A DNA stretch of 64,000 bases from Holophagaceae bacterium (GCA_021286765.1 JAJTBS010000004.1:215427-279426), one strand, 5' to 3'; shown: positions 8,545-17,332, numbered from the stretch's first letter. Notes: a model not told the origin generated them from the letters alone. Numbers and translations are program-made.

Positions 8545-10117
8545 ACTGGGAGGCCTGGTAGGGCTTGGGCAGGAATCCGGCCAGCCCCCTGCCGAGGAAT
8601 TCCGCGAGGACGTCCTGTTCGCTGTAGCCGCTGGTGAGGATGACAGGGACCCCCGGATTGACTTCGCGCATGCCGAGGAAGGCTTGGCCACCGTTCATGC
8701 GGGGCATGGTCAGGTCCATCAGCACCGCGGACAACTCTGAGTGGCGCAGCTCGAAGATGGCCAGGGCTTCCATGCCGTCGGCGGCTTCCAGCACATGGAA
8801 GCCGAGGCTCTCCGCCATCCTCCTCGCCACATCCCGGGCCGAGGGTTCATCGTCCACCAGCAGGAGCAGGCCATGCCCCTGCCATTCCGGAGCCCGGTGG
8901 GTCGGCACTTCCGCCGCCCCCTCCGGAACCAGGGACGGAAGGAAGAGCCGGAAGACCGAACCTCGCCCAGGCTCGCTGTAGACCTTGAGGCTGCCGTGGT
9001 GGCTTCTTAGGATGCCCAGCATGGCCGAGAGCCCCAGTCCCCGGCCTGTGAACTTGGTGGTGAAGAAGGGATCGAAGATCCGCTCCAGCACCTCGCGCGG
9101 CATGCCGCACCCCGTGTCGCTCACCTCCAGTGTCACGTAGGTTCCCGCCGCCAGCGGTAGGGTGGGCAGCAGGCCAGACGTGTAGGACTCGTCGATGGTC
9201 TGGACGCCGGTTCGGAGGGTGATCAGGCCGCTGGCCCCCTCCCCGATGGCCTCCGAGGCATTGGTCACGAGGTTCATGACCAGCTGCTGCATCTGGGTGG
9301 GATCGGCCGTGATGAACGGCAGGTCCGGGGCGAGGTCGTAGCGCACCACGGCCTGCTTGGAGATGGAAACCGTCAGGAGCTGGGTCATCTCCAGCACCAG
9401 CCGGTTCAGATTGACCTCCATGACCTGCAGTCGCCCCTTGCCGGCATAGGCGAGAAGCTGGCGGGTCAGGTCCGCGGCCCGCAGGGTGGCCTCTTCAATC
9501 TGCTTGAGGATGGGTTGTGCGGGGCTTTCCGGGGGCAGCCGCATGGCCCCCAGGTTCGCGTTGCCCAGGATGATCGTCAGAAGGTTGTTGAAGTCATGGG
9601 CGATGCCCCCGGACAGGACCCCCAGGCTTTCCAGTTTCTGGGATTGGCGCAGGGCATCCTCGGCCTCCTTCCGCTGGGTGATGTCGGCCCGGATGGCCAC
9701 GAACTGGATGGGCGCGCCATCCTCGCCCAGGAAGGGCACGATGGTGGTGTCCACCCAATAGTGGGTGCCATCCTTGGCGCGATTCCGGATTTCGCCCTTC
9801 CAGACGCCTCCGGCGAGGATGGTCTTCCAGAGTTGCGCCATGAAGGCCTTCGGGTGAAATCCGGAGTTGATGAGGCGGTGGTCCTGGCCCAGCAGCTCCT
9901 CCCGGCTGTACTTGGAAATGGCGCAGAATTTCTCGTTCACGTAGGTGATGCGGCCCTTGGCATCGGTGACCGCCACGATGGCGTGCTCGTCCAGGGCGCG
10001 CTTGAAATTCTCAAGCTCGCGGATGGCCCGGGCCACCCGCGAGAGCGGGCGGATCCCCCGGCCCTGGCCCGGTCCGCCATCAGCGGGTGTCTCCCGCCCT
10101 CCATGCCGCAATGCCAC
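8492..10117 (-). CDS. PAS hybrid sensor histidine kinase with C-terminal receiver
   Basis: A 541-residue cytoplasmic hybrid kinase. Order: PAS domain about residues 38-150 (IVAVTDAKGRITYVNEKFC; closing VAIRADITQRK), HisKA about 160-225 with phospho-histidine in GGIAHDFNNLL, HATPase about 270-390 (NLVTNASEAI N box; DTGCGMP, FTGRGLGLS), and receiver about 415-535 with acidic pocket VDDE, phospho-Asp in LMDLTMPRMNGG, and lysine in LPKPY. No membrane segment, so it senses an internal signal. The start is GTG at 10117. A likely promoter lies in the AT-rich 145-base gap upstream. Output partner is not visible in the window. Confidence 0.9.
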   Translation of the reverse strand: MALRHGGRETPADGGPGQGRGIRPLSRVARAIRELENFKRALDEHAIVAVTDAKGRITYVNEKFCAISKYSREELLGQDHRLINSGFHPKAFMAQLWKTILAGGVWKGEIRNRAKDGTHYWVDTTIVPFLGEDGAPIQFVAIRADITQRKEAEDALRQSQKLESLGVLSGGIAHDFNNLLTIILGNANLGAMRLPPESPAQPILKQIEEATLRAADLTRQLLAYAGKGRLQVMEVNLNRLVLEMTQLLTVSISKQAVVRYDLAPDLPFITADPTQMQQLVMNLVTNASEAIGEGASGLITLRTGVQTIDESYTSGLLPTLPLAAGTYVTLEVSDTGCGMPREVLERIFDPFFTTKFTGRGLGLSAMLGILRSHHGSLKVYSEPGRGSVFRLFLPSLVPEGAAEVPTHRAPEWQGHGLLLLVDDEPSARDVARRMAESLGFHVLEAADGMEALAIFELRHSELSAVLMDLTMPRMNGGQAFLGMREVNPGVPVILTSGYSEQDVLAEFLGRGLAGFLPKPYQASQFMTVLRRAVEGVQASQD

Positions 10118-10160
10118 GGGCTGCTCGCTCTCCAGACCTTAGAAACCAAGATCTGGACTC

Positions 10161-10188
10161 AATATACTTTTTTGACCCCACAGAGCAA
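10161..10188 (-). promoter_or_regulatory. Putative promoter for the PAS hybrid kinase
   Basis: On the minus strand a TTGCTC box (10183-10188) is followed after 16 bases by TATATT (10161-10166), a good sigma-70-type spacing, 43 bases or so before the GTG start at 10117. The whole gap 10118-10262 is far more AT-rich than the surrounding genes. This is pattern recognition only. Confidence 0.4.
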
Positions 10189-10262
10189 GAATGAGGTTCA
10201 ATTCGTTGATTTATAAATATCTAATTCAAGTCATTGAATGACGGACCTTCGGGAGCGGATCC

Positions 10263-11876
10263 TCAGCGTCCCGTCGGCGCGTTGTATTCCTCGTAGGTAC
10301 CCTGGAAGTCCTCGATGCCCTCATCGGTCAGATGCCAGATGCGGGTGGCCACCTCGTCGATGATGTCCTCGTCGTGGGTCACGAAGAGGATCGTGCCTTC
10401 GTAGCGCTGGAGCGCATCGTTGAGGGCGATGACGGCTTCCAGGTCCAGGTGGTTGGTGGGTTCGTCCAGCACCAGGATGTTGGGTTTCTGCAGCATCAGC
10501 TTGCAGAAGAGCAGGCGGCAGGACTCGCCGCCGCTCAGCACGTCCGTCATCTTGTTGCCCTCTTCGCCCCGGAAGAGCATCTGGCCCATGACCCCGCGGA
10601 TCTGCTCCTTGGTGGCCTCGGGGTCGAACTGGTGCAGCCAGCTGACCAGCTCATAGCCCTTGGGAATGCTCTCCGCGAAATCCTGCGAAAAGTAGCCCAC
10701 GTTGGCCTCGTGCCCCCACTTGACCTCCCCGCCATCCAGCTTCAGCCCGCCCTCGGTGACCTGCGGCGCATTGGCCAGCAGCGCGTTGAGGAGCGTGGTC
10801 TTGCCAATGGCGTTGCGGCCCATGATGGCGATCTTCTCGCCGCGCTGCACCATGGCCGTGAAGCCCTTGATCACTTCCAGGCGCCCCTTGTCGGTATCGT
10901 AGCCCTTCTTCACCCCCTCGAACTCGAGGGCGTAGCGGCCGCCCGGCTTGCCCAGGTTGAACTTGATGAAGGGGCGCTGGATGTTGCTGCGGGCCAGGTC
11001 GCTGGGCTGGAGGCGCTCCACTTCCTTCCGCCGGCTGTTCACCTGGCTGCTGCGGGTGCCGGCGGCGAAGCGCTGGATGAACTCGTTGAGCTGGGCGATC
11101 TTCTTCTCGCGCTGGGCGTTATCCGCCTCGATGCGTGAGCGCACCTGGATCTTGGCCATCACCATGTCGTCGTAGCCGCCGGTGTACTGGATGATCGTCT
11201 GGTAGTCGATGTCGGCGATGTGGGTGCAGACGTTGTTCAGGAAGTGGCGGTCGTGGGAGATGACCACCACCGTGCCCTTGTAGCGGCTGAGGAACTCCTC
11301 CAGCCAGTGGATGGAATCCAGGTCGAGGTGATTGGTGGGCTCGTCCAGCAGCAGCGCCTCGGGGTTGCCGAAGAGGGCCTGGGACAGCAGCACGCGCACC
11401 TTCTGTCCACCCTGCAACTCGCTCATCTTCCGGTCGTGCAGTTCCTCGGGGATGCCCAGGCCATCCAGCAGCACCGCCGCGTCGCTCTCGGCCGTGTAGC
11501 CGTCTTCATCGGCCACGATGCCCTCGAGCTCGGCCACGCGCATGCCGTCCTCGTCGGTCATCTCCGCCTTCTCATAGATGGCGTCGCGCTCCTGCAGCGC
11601 CTTCCAGAGGCCCGCGTTGCCCATGATCACCGTGTCGATGACGCGGAAGGCGTCGAAGGCGAACTGGTCCTGCCGCAGGATGCCCATCTTGCGGGGGCGG
11701 ATCACGTTCCCCACCTGCTGCTCCAGCTCGCCGGAGAGGATCTTCATGAAGGTGGACTTGCCGGCGCCGTTGGGGCCGGTCAGGCCGTAGCGACGGCCCG
11801 GGTTGAAGGTCGTGGTGACATCCTCGAAGAGGATCTTCGCGCCGTAGCGCATGGTGACGTTCTGCACTGCAAGCAT
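10263..11876 (-). CDS. ABC-F family ATPase (YbiT-like)
   Basis: A 537-residue protein with two ABC ATPase domains and no membrane domain, hence ABC-F (translation factor) class. Walker A motifs GPNGAGKST (about residue 33) and GRNAIGKTT (about 350), signature motifs SELQGGQ and LSGGE, and Walker B LLLDEPTNHLD twice (about 183 and 455). The linker between them is alpha-helical and charged, as in the ribosome-binding P-site tRNA interaction motif. The overall order and the MLAVQNVTMRYG start match the YbiT/Uup-type subgroup. The ATG at 11876 was preferred to the one at 11897 because of a GGGAG ribosome-binding site. ABC-F proteins of this type rescue stalled ribosomes; antibiotic resistance cannot be inferred. 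Confidence 0.9.
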   Translation of the reverse strand: MLAVQNVTMRYGAKILFEDVTTTFNPGRRYGLTGPNGAGKSTFMKILSGELEQQVGNVIRPRKMGILRQDQFAFDAFRVIDTVIMGNAGLWKALQERDAIYEKAEMTDEDGMRVAELEGIVADEDGYTAESDAAVLLDGLGIPEELHDRKMSELQGGQKVRVLLSQALFGNPEALLLDEPTNHLDLDSIHWLEEFLSRYKGTVVVISHDRHFLNNVCTHIADIDYQTIIQYTGGYDDMVMAKIQVRSRIEADNAQREKKIAQLNEFIQRFAAGTRSSQVNSRRKEVERLQPSDLARSNIQRPFIKFNLGKPGGRYALEFEGVKKGYDTDKGRLEVIKGFTAMVQRGEKIAIMGRNAIGKTTLLNALLANAPQVTEGGLKLDGGEVKWGHEANVGYFSQDFAESIPKGYELVSWLHQFDPEATKEQIRGVMGQMLFRGEEGNKMTDVLSGGESCRLLFCKLMLQKPNILVLDEPTNHLDLEAVIALNDALQRYEGTILFVTHDEDIIDEVATRIWHLTDEGIEDFQGTYEEYNAPTGR

Positions 11877-11979
11877 GGAGACTCCCGAACCGACCATTCT
11901 ACTTCAGGCCCGCTGGATTTCCGAGGACCGTTCTCCGCCCGGAGTTGGGCGAGGGCGCTGCCAGCGGCCCCTTCCCGAA

Positions 11980-12012
11980 CATCAAAACGGCGCCAGAGGC
12001 GCCGTTTTGATG
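11980..12012 (-). terminator. Intrinsic terminator after ssb
   Basis: A perfect 15-base inverted repeat, positions 11980-11994 pairing with 11998-12012, with a three-base loop. It contains runs of A and T at the stem ends (AAAA/TTTT), so it can act as a terminator in either direction. It lies 33 bases downstream of the ssb stop and 100 bases upstream of the ABC-F gene start on the same strand. Confidence 0.75.
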
Positions 12013-12045
12013 TCGTGCCGAATCATCCGGCGGAGCCCCGCCCCA

Positions 12046-12510
12046 TCAGAACGGGATGTCGTCATCCGGGAAGCTGGTGTTGCCGCCCGAATGGGCAGGA
12101 GCGCCGTGGTCCTCGAAGTCCTGGCCGCCGCCGGAGTTCCTGCCGCCATAGCCGCCGGAATCGCGGTTGCTGTCCTCCATGCGACCCAACATGACGAAGT
12201 TGTCGCAGCGGATATCGCAGGCGGTCTTCTTCACGCCGGCCTGGTCCGTGTACTCGCGGTACTGGATGCGGCCTTCGATCATCACCTGCTTGCCCTTGCG
12301 GAGGTACTTCTCGGCGATCTCAGCCTGCTTGCCCCACACCACGATGTTGTGCCATTCGGTCTTGCTCTGCTTCGTCCCATCCTGGCCCTTCCAGGTCTCC
12401 GTGGTGGCGACGGAGAACCGGGCCACGGTCTGTCCCGAAGGGGTGGACTTCAACTCGGGATCGCGCCCGAGGTTGCCGATGAGCAGCACTTTGTTCAAGG
12501 ATCCGGACAT
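12046..12510 (-). CDS. ssb: Single-stranded DNA-binding protein
   Basis: A 154-residue SSB. The OB fold covers about residues 1-105, with the usual start MSGSLNKVLLIGNLGRDPE and internal WHNIVVWGKQAEIAEKYLRKG. A Gly/Ser/Asn-rich linker follows, ending in the acidic tail DDDIPF that recruits replication and repair proteins. The start at 12510 is fixed by an AGGAGG-type site (cacaggaggacac). A divergent amidotransferase gene lies 93 bases away. One of the housekeeping genes with high certainty. Confidence 0.97.
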   Translation of the reverse strand: MSGSLNKVLLIGNLGRDPELKSTPSGQTVARFSVATTETWKGQDGTKQSKTEWHNIVVWGKQAEIAEKYLRKGKQVMIEGRIQYREYTDQAGVKKTACDIRCDNFVMLGRMEDSNRDSGGYGGRNSGGGQDFEDHGAPAHSGGNTSFPDDDIPF

Positions 12511-12603
12511 GTGTCCTCCTGTGGGTACCGGCGGAGCTCTCCGCCTCACCGTCGACTCAGACCATCTGAGGGGGTGGTAGGGTGATGAGGTTTGCGCCGG
12601 GGA

Positions 12604-13350
12604 ATGGACATGTCAAGCAGCAACTCAACGCTCCTGGTGAGCTGTAAAAACAAGTCGGGCGCGGAGAAGCATTACCTTCCGGCCCTGAAAATGGCCGGCT
12701 GGACCGGCCCCACCCTGCTGGTGGCCCCCGGCGATCCCCTGCCGGACTTGGCTCACGCTGCGGGCTTGCTGCTCACGGGCGGCCATGACATCCACCCCAG
12801 TCGCTGGGACGCCACCGAGCCCGTGCATCCGAAGGCCGAGGTGGACGCCGAGCGCGACGAGCATGAGCTGACCCTGATCCGCGCAGCCTGGGAGCGGAAC
12901 CTGCCCATTCTGGGCATCTGCCGCGGTGAGCAGATCCTCAATGTGGCCCTGGGCGGAAGCATGATCCAGGACGTACCGGACCACTTCGCCTGCGAACCCT
13001 CCCGCCACCAGCACGGCACGCCGGAGGTCCCCGACATGCACCACCGCGTGCAGCTGGCCCCTGGCTCGCGCCTGCGCTCGCTGCTGGGCGAGGATGTCTT
13101 CCTGGTGAACAGCCGTCACCACCAGGCCGTGAAGCGCGTGGCGCCGCCCCTGGTGGCCGTGGGCTGGCACCTGGACACGGTCCACCCGGACACCGGGCCC
13201 CTGATCGAGGCGGTGGAGGCTGCCGACCCCAAACGCTGGGTCTTCGGCGTGCAGTGGCATCCCGAGAACCTGGTCAACCTGAAGGGGCCTGCCGGGGATG
13301 CGGCGCGGGACCTCTTCGCGGCCTTCGTGAAAGCCATTGGCCGCGCGTGA
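12604..13350 (+). CDS. Gamma-glutamyl-gamma-aminobutyrate hydrolase family protein
   Basis: A 248-residue class I glutamine amidotransferase-like protein of the PuuD/peptidase C26 family. Catalytic triad residues are visible: Cys in GICRGEQILNVALGG (about residue 100), His and Glu in VQWHPE (about residue 217). Relatives hydrolyse gamma-glutamyl bonds, as in the gamma-glutamyl-putrescine pathway. No other polyamine gene is nearby, so the substrate is open. The start could be ATG 12604 or 12610; GGGGA precedes them. Divergent from ssb. Confidence 0.85.
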   Translation: MDMSSSNSTLLVSCKNKSGAEKHYLPALKMAGWTGPTLLVAPGDPLPDLAHAAGLLLTGGHDIHPSRWDATEPVHPKAEVDAERDEHELTLIRAAWERNLPILGICRGEQILNVALGGSMIQDVPDHFACEPSRHQHGTPEVPDMHHRVQLAPGSRLRSLLGEDVFLVNSRHHQAVKRVAPPLVAVGWHLDTVHPDTGPLIEAVEAADPKRWVFGVQWHPENLVNLKGPAGDAARDLFAAFVKAIGRA

Positions 13351-13367
13351 ATACGGATGCGCACAGA

Positions 13368-13393
13368 GGATGAAGGCGGATCCGCCTTGATCC
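13368..13393. promoter_or_regulatory. 26-base near-perfect palindrome before enoyl-CoA hydratase gene
   Basis: The core at 13373-13388 (AAGGCGGATCCGCCTT) is a perfect 16-base palindrome, and with one mismatch the symmetry extends to 13368-13393 (GGAT...ATCC). There is no loop, which suits a dimeric repressor site better than a hairpin terminator. It lies between the amidotransferase stop and the hydratase ribosome-binding site, 21 bases before the hydratase start. Confidence 0.45.
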
Positions 13394-13414
13394 GTGGCTG
13401 ATTTAGGAGTTCGC

Positions 13415-14203
13415 ATGCAGAGTCCCATCCATTTCGAGATCCGCGACCGCGTCGCCACGCTGACGCTGAACCGGCCGGACAAGCTGAACGCCCTGGTGCC
13501 GGAGATGAAGGAGGGCTTCGAGGAGGCCCTGGCGAAGTCGGCGGAACCCGCGGTGAAGGCCCTCTTCCTGAGGGGAGAGGGCCGGGCCTTCTGCGCGGGC
13601 GGCGACATCGGCTGGCTGGCGAAGGCCCTGTCGGAAGGCCGCTGGGATGACCTGGAGGCACTGCTGGATCTGGGCGTGACCGTGGCCCATGGCCTGGCCA
13701 CCCTCCCCAAGCCCGTGGTGGCGGTGGTGCATGGGCCCGCGGCAGGCGCGGGGATGAGCTTGGCCCTGGATGCCGACCTGCGCATCGCCACCCCCGAGGC
13801 GCGGTTCAGCATGGCCTTCGTGAAGATCGGCCTCCACCCGGACTGGGGCGGCAGCGTGGGCCTGTGCCGCCTCGTAAACCCCGCCGTGGCCGCCGAACTG
13901 ATGCTGACCGGCGATACGATCGACGCCGGGCGGGCCCAGTCCCTGGGCCTGGTGAATCAGGTCGTTCCGGCGGATGACCTGGAGGCCACCGTCGAAGCCC
14001 TGGGGCACCGCCTCGCCGCAGGCCCCGCCGAGACCTTCGCCCGCATCAAGGCCACCCTGCGGCACAACCAGGGACTGGATGATGAAGGGCTGCGCGCCCG
14101 CCTGGAGGCCGAGGGCGCCCAGATGAAAGCCGCCATGCGCCACCCGGATGCCAAGGAGGGACTGGCGGCCTTCCTGGAGAAGCGGGCGCCGCGGTTCGCC
14201 TGA
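13415..14203 (+). CDS. Enoyl-CoA hydratase/isomerase family protein
   Basis: A 262-residue crotonase-fold protein. Signature elements: LNRPDKLNAL (about residue 20), the oxyanion-hole strands AFCAGGDIGWLA (about 60) and the helix HGPAAGAGMSLALDADLRIA (about 110), and FVKIGLHPDWGG (about 140). The catalytic glutamate pair of true enoyl-CoA hydratase is only partly matched: the usual E in the A-GGGCELA type loop is replaced by AGAGMSLAL, and HPDWGG rather than P-E-x-G-G points to a PaaG/isomerase-like or other crotonase reaction. The start at 13415 follows a clear TTAGGAG site. Fatty-acid or aromatic acid catabolism is likely; the exact reaction is not determinable. Confidence 0.85.
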   Translation: MQSPIHFEIRDRVATLTLNRPDKLNALVPEMKEGFEEALAKSAEPAVKALFLRGEGRAFCAGGDIGWLAKALSEGRWDDLEALLDLGVTVAHGLATLPKPVVAVVHGPAAGAGMSLALDADLRIATPEARFSMAFVKIGLHPDWGGSVGLCRLVNPAVAAELMLTGDTIDAGRAQSLGLVNQVVPADDLEATVEALGHRLAAGPAETFARIKATLRHNQGLDDEGLRARLEAEGAQMKAAMRHPDAKEGLAAFLEKRAPRFA

Positions 14204-14228
14204 CCGGCAATCTCGACAAGCCCGATGA

Positions 14229-14248
14229 GTATGAAAATTCATTCATAC
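14229..14248. promoter_or_regulatory. Inverted repeat upstream of small cysteine protein gene
   Basis: GTATGAA (14229-14235) and TTCATAC (14242-14248) form a perfect seven-base inverted repeat with a six-base AT-rich spacer, in a locally AT-rich patch 18 bases before the ATG at 14267. Such symmetry fits a dimeric regulator, perhaps a metal-sensing one given the neighbouring cysteine protein. Confidence 0.4.
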
Positions 14249-14266
14249 ATGTAGTACCGTGTGTCA

Positions 14267-14554
14267 ATGCCGTCCACCTTCACCATCTGCGCAGACTGTG
14301 AGCGCATCGCCCTTCGGCGCCCCAGGCAGGGCCGGGCCATGACCGAGGCCCTGGCCAGCCTCACGCACCTGTTGTTGGCCCGCAGACGGTTGCAGGGCTT
14401 GGCTGTGGTGCGGGAATCCTGCCTCCAGACCTGCCCGCTGGGGAAGATCTGCGTGGCCCTGAAGCAGGGTGATCGAACGGTCCGCCACCACCTCCATCCG
14501 CAGGATGACCTCCGGCTCGTGGCGGCCAAGCTGGCGGGCAGCACCCGAGATTGA
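14267..14554 (+). CDS. Small cysteine-rich protein, DUF1636-like predicted metal binder
   Basis: A 95-residue protein with cysteines arranged as T-I-C-A-D-C near the start and V-R-E-S-C-L-Q-T-C-P-L-G-K-I-C in the middle. The pattern recalls the DUF1636 family of predicted metal-binding proteins, which is a resemblance, not a verified match. The remainder is basic and helical. A GTG two codons upstream (14261) is an alternative start. No strong ribosome-binding site is visible. It ends nine bases from the 3' end of the convergent kinase gene. Confidence 0.6.
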   Translation: MPSTFTICADCERIALRRPRQGRAMTEALASLTHLLLARRRLQGLAVVRESCLQTCPLGKICVALKQGDRTVRHHLHPQDDLRLVAAKLAGSTRD

Positions 14555-14563
14555 AGCCGATCG

Positions 14564-17332
14564 TTATCGGGTGGCGTTCCCCAGGAACAGCTGCCGGGTC
14601 TGCTCCCATTCCCCCCTCAGCTCAGGTGCCTGTCGACGGGGATCGGCCATGCCTTTGCCGAGCTCCGACAGGGCCGTCTCTTTCTGCCCGGCACTGAAAG
14701 CGAGCCAGGCCCTGGACCGGTACACATAAGGCGTATCGGATTCCCCATCTGGCAGGGCCGCCAGGATCTTGGCCGCCTCCTTCGCGTCCGGCCGGGGCAT
14801 CCGGACGAGGCACTCGGCGAGGGCTGCCTGGGCGTTGATGCGCACCTCGGGGGTCACGCCTTCCGGAAGCAGCGCGATGACCCGTTGGAAGCCTTCCCGG
14901 GCCTCCTTGAACCGCTGCCTGAGGCGGTCCAGGTCCGCGGCGTAGAACTGGCATTCGGCCTCCACGGTCCGCAGACCGGCGGCCTTGGCCAGGTTCATGG
15001 CCCGCAGGTGGAAGTCAGCGGCCTCTGGAATCTGGCCCTTCATGGTGGTGAGGATTCCCAGGTTGCGCAGGCAGGAGACCTGGCCGCCCTTGTCGCCCAG
15101 GGCCTCACGGAGGGCCAGGGCCCGGGTCACCAGGGTCTCGGCACCCGGCAGGTCCCGCATCATGAGGGCGATCACGCCCAGGTTGTTCAGAGCCAGGGCC
15201 TCGCCCCAGCGGTTGCCCAGCGTCTGCTGGAGCTTCAGGTTGGTCCGGTACAGCGACTCGGCCGCCCCCAGATCGCCCCGCTTCAGGGCGAGGTTGGCCA
15301 GGTTGTTCTGCGCCAGGGACAGGTAGACCTGATCGCCCGTCTGCTGACTAAGGGCCAGGGAGCGCTCGTAGAGCTGGTTGGCCTCCTCGTTCCGACCGCG
15401 TTCGGCGGCGATGAGGCCGAGGTGGTTGTAGGACATGGTCTCGCCATCCCGGTCCCCGATGGACTGGGCCAGCGCCAGGGCGGCCTCCCGCAGGCGCTGG
15501 GCCTCGTCCAGCTGGCCCAGATCCTTGGCCAGGTAGGCCTTCAGGCCCAGGGCGCGTCCTTCCGCCCAGCGGTCTCCAGTGGCGCGGGCGGACATGAGCG
15601 CCCAGTTCGCCACCGCCGGCGCCTGCTCCCGGCCCAGGCGGCGGAGGCAGGCCGCGTAGCCCGAGACGGCGCTGGAGAAGGCCGGCGCCTGCATGGCCGC
15701 GTCCCGCAGGAACGGCTCGCTGCCCTTGAAGTCGCCCTTGAGGAAGAGGGCCTTCCCGTTGGCATAGGCGGCAAAGACCCCGGGCGGGACCGGTAGGTTC
15801 TGGGTGGCGCTCGATCGGAGCGGGTCCACCTTGCGGAGCAGGTCGTGGGCCGCGGGATCCACCAGGGCATAGGGCGCGAAAGTGGCCTGCCGGGGCGCTT
15901 TCACCAGGCCGGTGAAGCGGGTTCGGCCGGTCTGGTCCACCAGCTCATAGCTGAGGACATGGACCGGGCCTGAGGCATCCTGGCGCAGCGTCCCCCTCAG
16001 GAGGAGGCGGGCACCCAGGGCAGAGGCGATCCGGGCCTGGCCGGCGGGTTCCAGGGCTTCGGCGGGATTCATCCTCAGGCCGCTGATGGCCCGGCTCACC
16101 GCTTCGGGCTCCACCACGGCCATGCGCTGGGAACCGTTCAGGGCCATGGAGAGCAGCTCGGTCATGCCGACGCCCACCAGGGCATCGAGGCTTCCGTCCC
16201 CGGTCAGGTTCCGGATGGGCATGACCGCCATCCGCGGAGGCTGTTCCCGGCCCAGGTCGGCGATGATGCTCCGCCCGAAGAGGAGGTAGGCGGAGCCGCC
16301 CACCAGGATGAGGCACGTGAGGGCGGCCACGGCCCACCAGGCGGCGGGGGTGCTGGCCAGTTGGCGGGACAGGAGCTCCGCCACCTGCTGGCTGGTGGGA
16401 CGGTGGTCCGCCTCCTTGTGGAGCATGGCGCGGAGGAGGGCCGCCACCCTCCGGGGCAGCCTGCGGCCCCGCAGCGGCTTGAGCTCCCCTTCGATGGTGG
16501 CGGCCATCCTCGCCTGCCCCTCGCCCGGGAAGGGCTGGTCCCCCAGGAGCAGCTCCCAGGCCACCACACCCAGCGAGAAGACATCGCTGGGAGGGCCCAC
16601 CCGCCGCCCTCGCATCTGCTCGGGCGAAGCGTAGGTGGGGCTGCCCATGAAGGTGCCGGCCTCGGTCATCTCCCCCCAGCTCGACGGCTGCGAGGAGGAA
16701 CCCGGCGCAGGCCCGAGGCTGGTCGGCTCCTCCCCGTGGAACGCAGCGGTTTCCGCCTGCGTGAAGTTCCCCTCGACCTGGGCGGCGATGCCGGAGAGGT
16801 TCGGGACGCGGTCCGTGGAGGCCTCGGCCCCGTCGGTCGCGGAATCCACCAGGCGGGCCAGTCCAAAGTCCAGCACCTTGATCTCGCCGCTGGCATCCAG
16901 CATCACGTTGCTCGGTTTCAGGTCCCGGTGGACGATCCCCTTGGCGTGGGCGGCTTCCAGGGCATGAGCGATGGACCGCAGGGCCTCGAGCTTCTGCCGG
17001 AGGTCCATGCTGGGAGCGCGGGCGGAAAGGGTCTCCCCCTCGATGAACTCCATAGCGATGTAGGCGCTGCCGCCGGCCTCCACCCAGTCATGGACCTGGC
17101 AGACGTTCCGGTGGTTGAGCTGGGCCAGGGCCATGGCCTCCCGGCGGAAGCGGGCCGTGCTGGCTGCTTCCCCGGTCTGGCCCAGGCGAATGGCCTTGAG
17201 GGCGACCTTCCGCTCCAGCACGGGGTCCCAGGCCAGGTAGACGGCTCCCATGCCGCCCTGGCCCAGAAGGGAGCGCACCTGGAAGCGGCCGACCCCAGTG
17301 CCCGGGGCGAGGTTGCCGGGCCCATGCCTCAC
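14564..17332 (-). CDS. Serine/threonine protein kinase with TolB-like and TPR region
   Basis: A 922-residue membrane-anchored eukaryotic-like Ser/Thr kinase. The kinase domain (about residues 12-300) has the Gly loop LLGQGGMGAVYLA, the ATP lysine VALKAI, catalytic loop IVHRDLKPSNVML, DFG (VLDFGLARL) and the activation segment SPTYASPEQM. A single membrane helix (WWAVAALTCLILVGGSAYLLFG) lies near residue 345. After it comes a TolB/FlgO-like region (MAVMPIRNLTGDGSLDALVGVGMTELL) and a long series of tetratricopeptide-like repeats (GLIAAERGRNEEANQLYERSL and similar) to the C-terminus. GTG 17332 was chosen for its GGAG site; GTG 17398 would add 22 residues. It is downstream of the PH-like and transketolase genes on the same strand. 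Confidence 0.92.
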   Translation of the reverse strand: MRHGPGNLAPGTGVGRFQVRSLLGQGGMGAVYLAWDPVLERKVALKAIRLGQTGEAASTARFRREAMALAQLNHRNVCQVHDWVEAGGSAYIAMEFIEGETLSARAPSMDLRQKLEALRSIAHALEAAHAKGIVHRDLKPSNVMLDASGEIKVLDFGLARLVDSATDGAEASTDRVPNLSGIAAQVEGNFTQAETAAFHGEEPTSLGPAPGSSSQPSSWGEMTEAGTFMGSPTYASPEQMRGRRVGPPSDVFSLGVVAWELLLGDQPFPGEGQARMAATIEGELKPLRGRRLPRRVAALLRAMLHKEADHRPTSQQVAELLSRQLASTPAAWWAVAALTCLILVGGSAYLLFGRSIIADLGREQPPRMAVMPIRNLTGDGSLDALVGVGMTELLSMALNGSQRMAVVEPEAVSRAISGLRMNPAEALEPAGQARIASALGARLLLRGTLRQDASGPVHVLSYELVDQTGRTRFTGLVKAPRQATFAPYALVDPAAHDLLRKVDPLRSSATQNLPVPPGVFAAYANGKALFLKGDFKGSEPFLRDAAMQAPAFSSAVSGYAACLRRLGREQAPAVANWALMSARATGDRWAEGRALGLKAYLAKDLGQLDEAQRLREAALALAQSIGDRDGETMSYNHLGLIAAERGRNEEANQLYERSLALSQQTGDQVYLSLAQNNLANLALKRGDLGAAESLYRTNLKLQQTLGNRWGEALALNNLGVIALMMRDLPGAETLVTRALALREALGDKGGQVSCLRNLGILTTMKGQIPEAADFHLRAMNLAKAAGLRTVEAECQFYAADLDRLRQRFKEAREGFQRVIALLPEGVTPEVRINAQAALAECLVRMPRPDAKEAAKILAALPDGESDTPYVYRSRAWLAFSAGQKETALSELGKGMADPRRQAPELRGEWEQTRQLFLGNATR

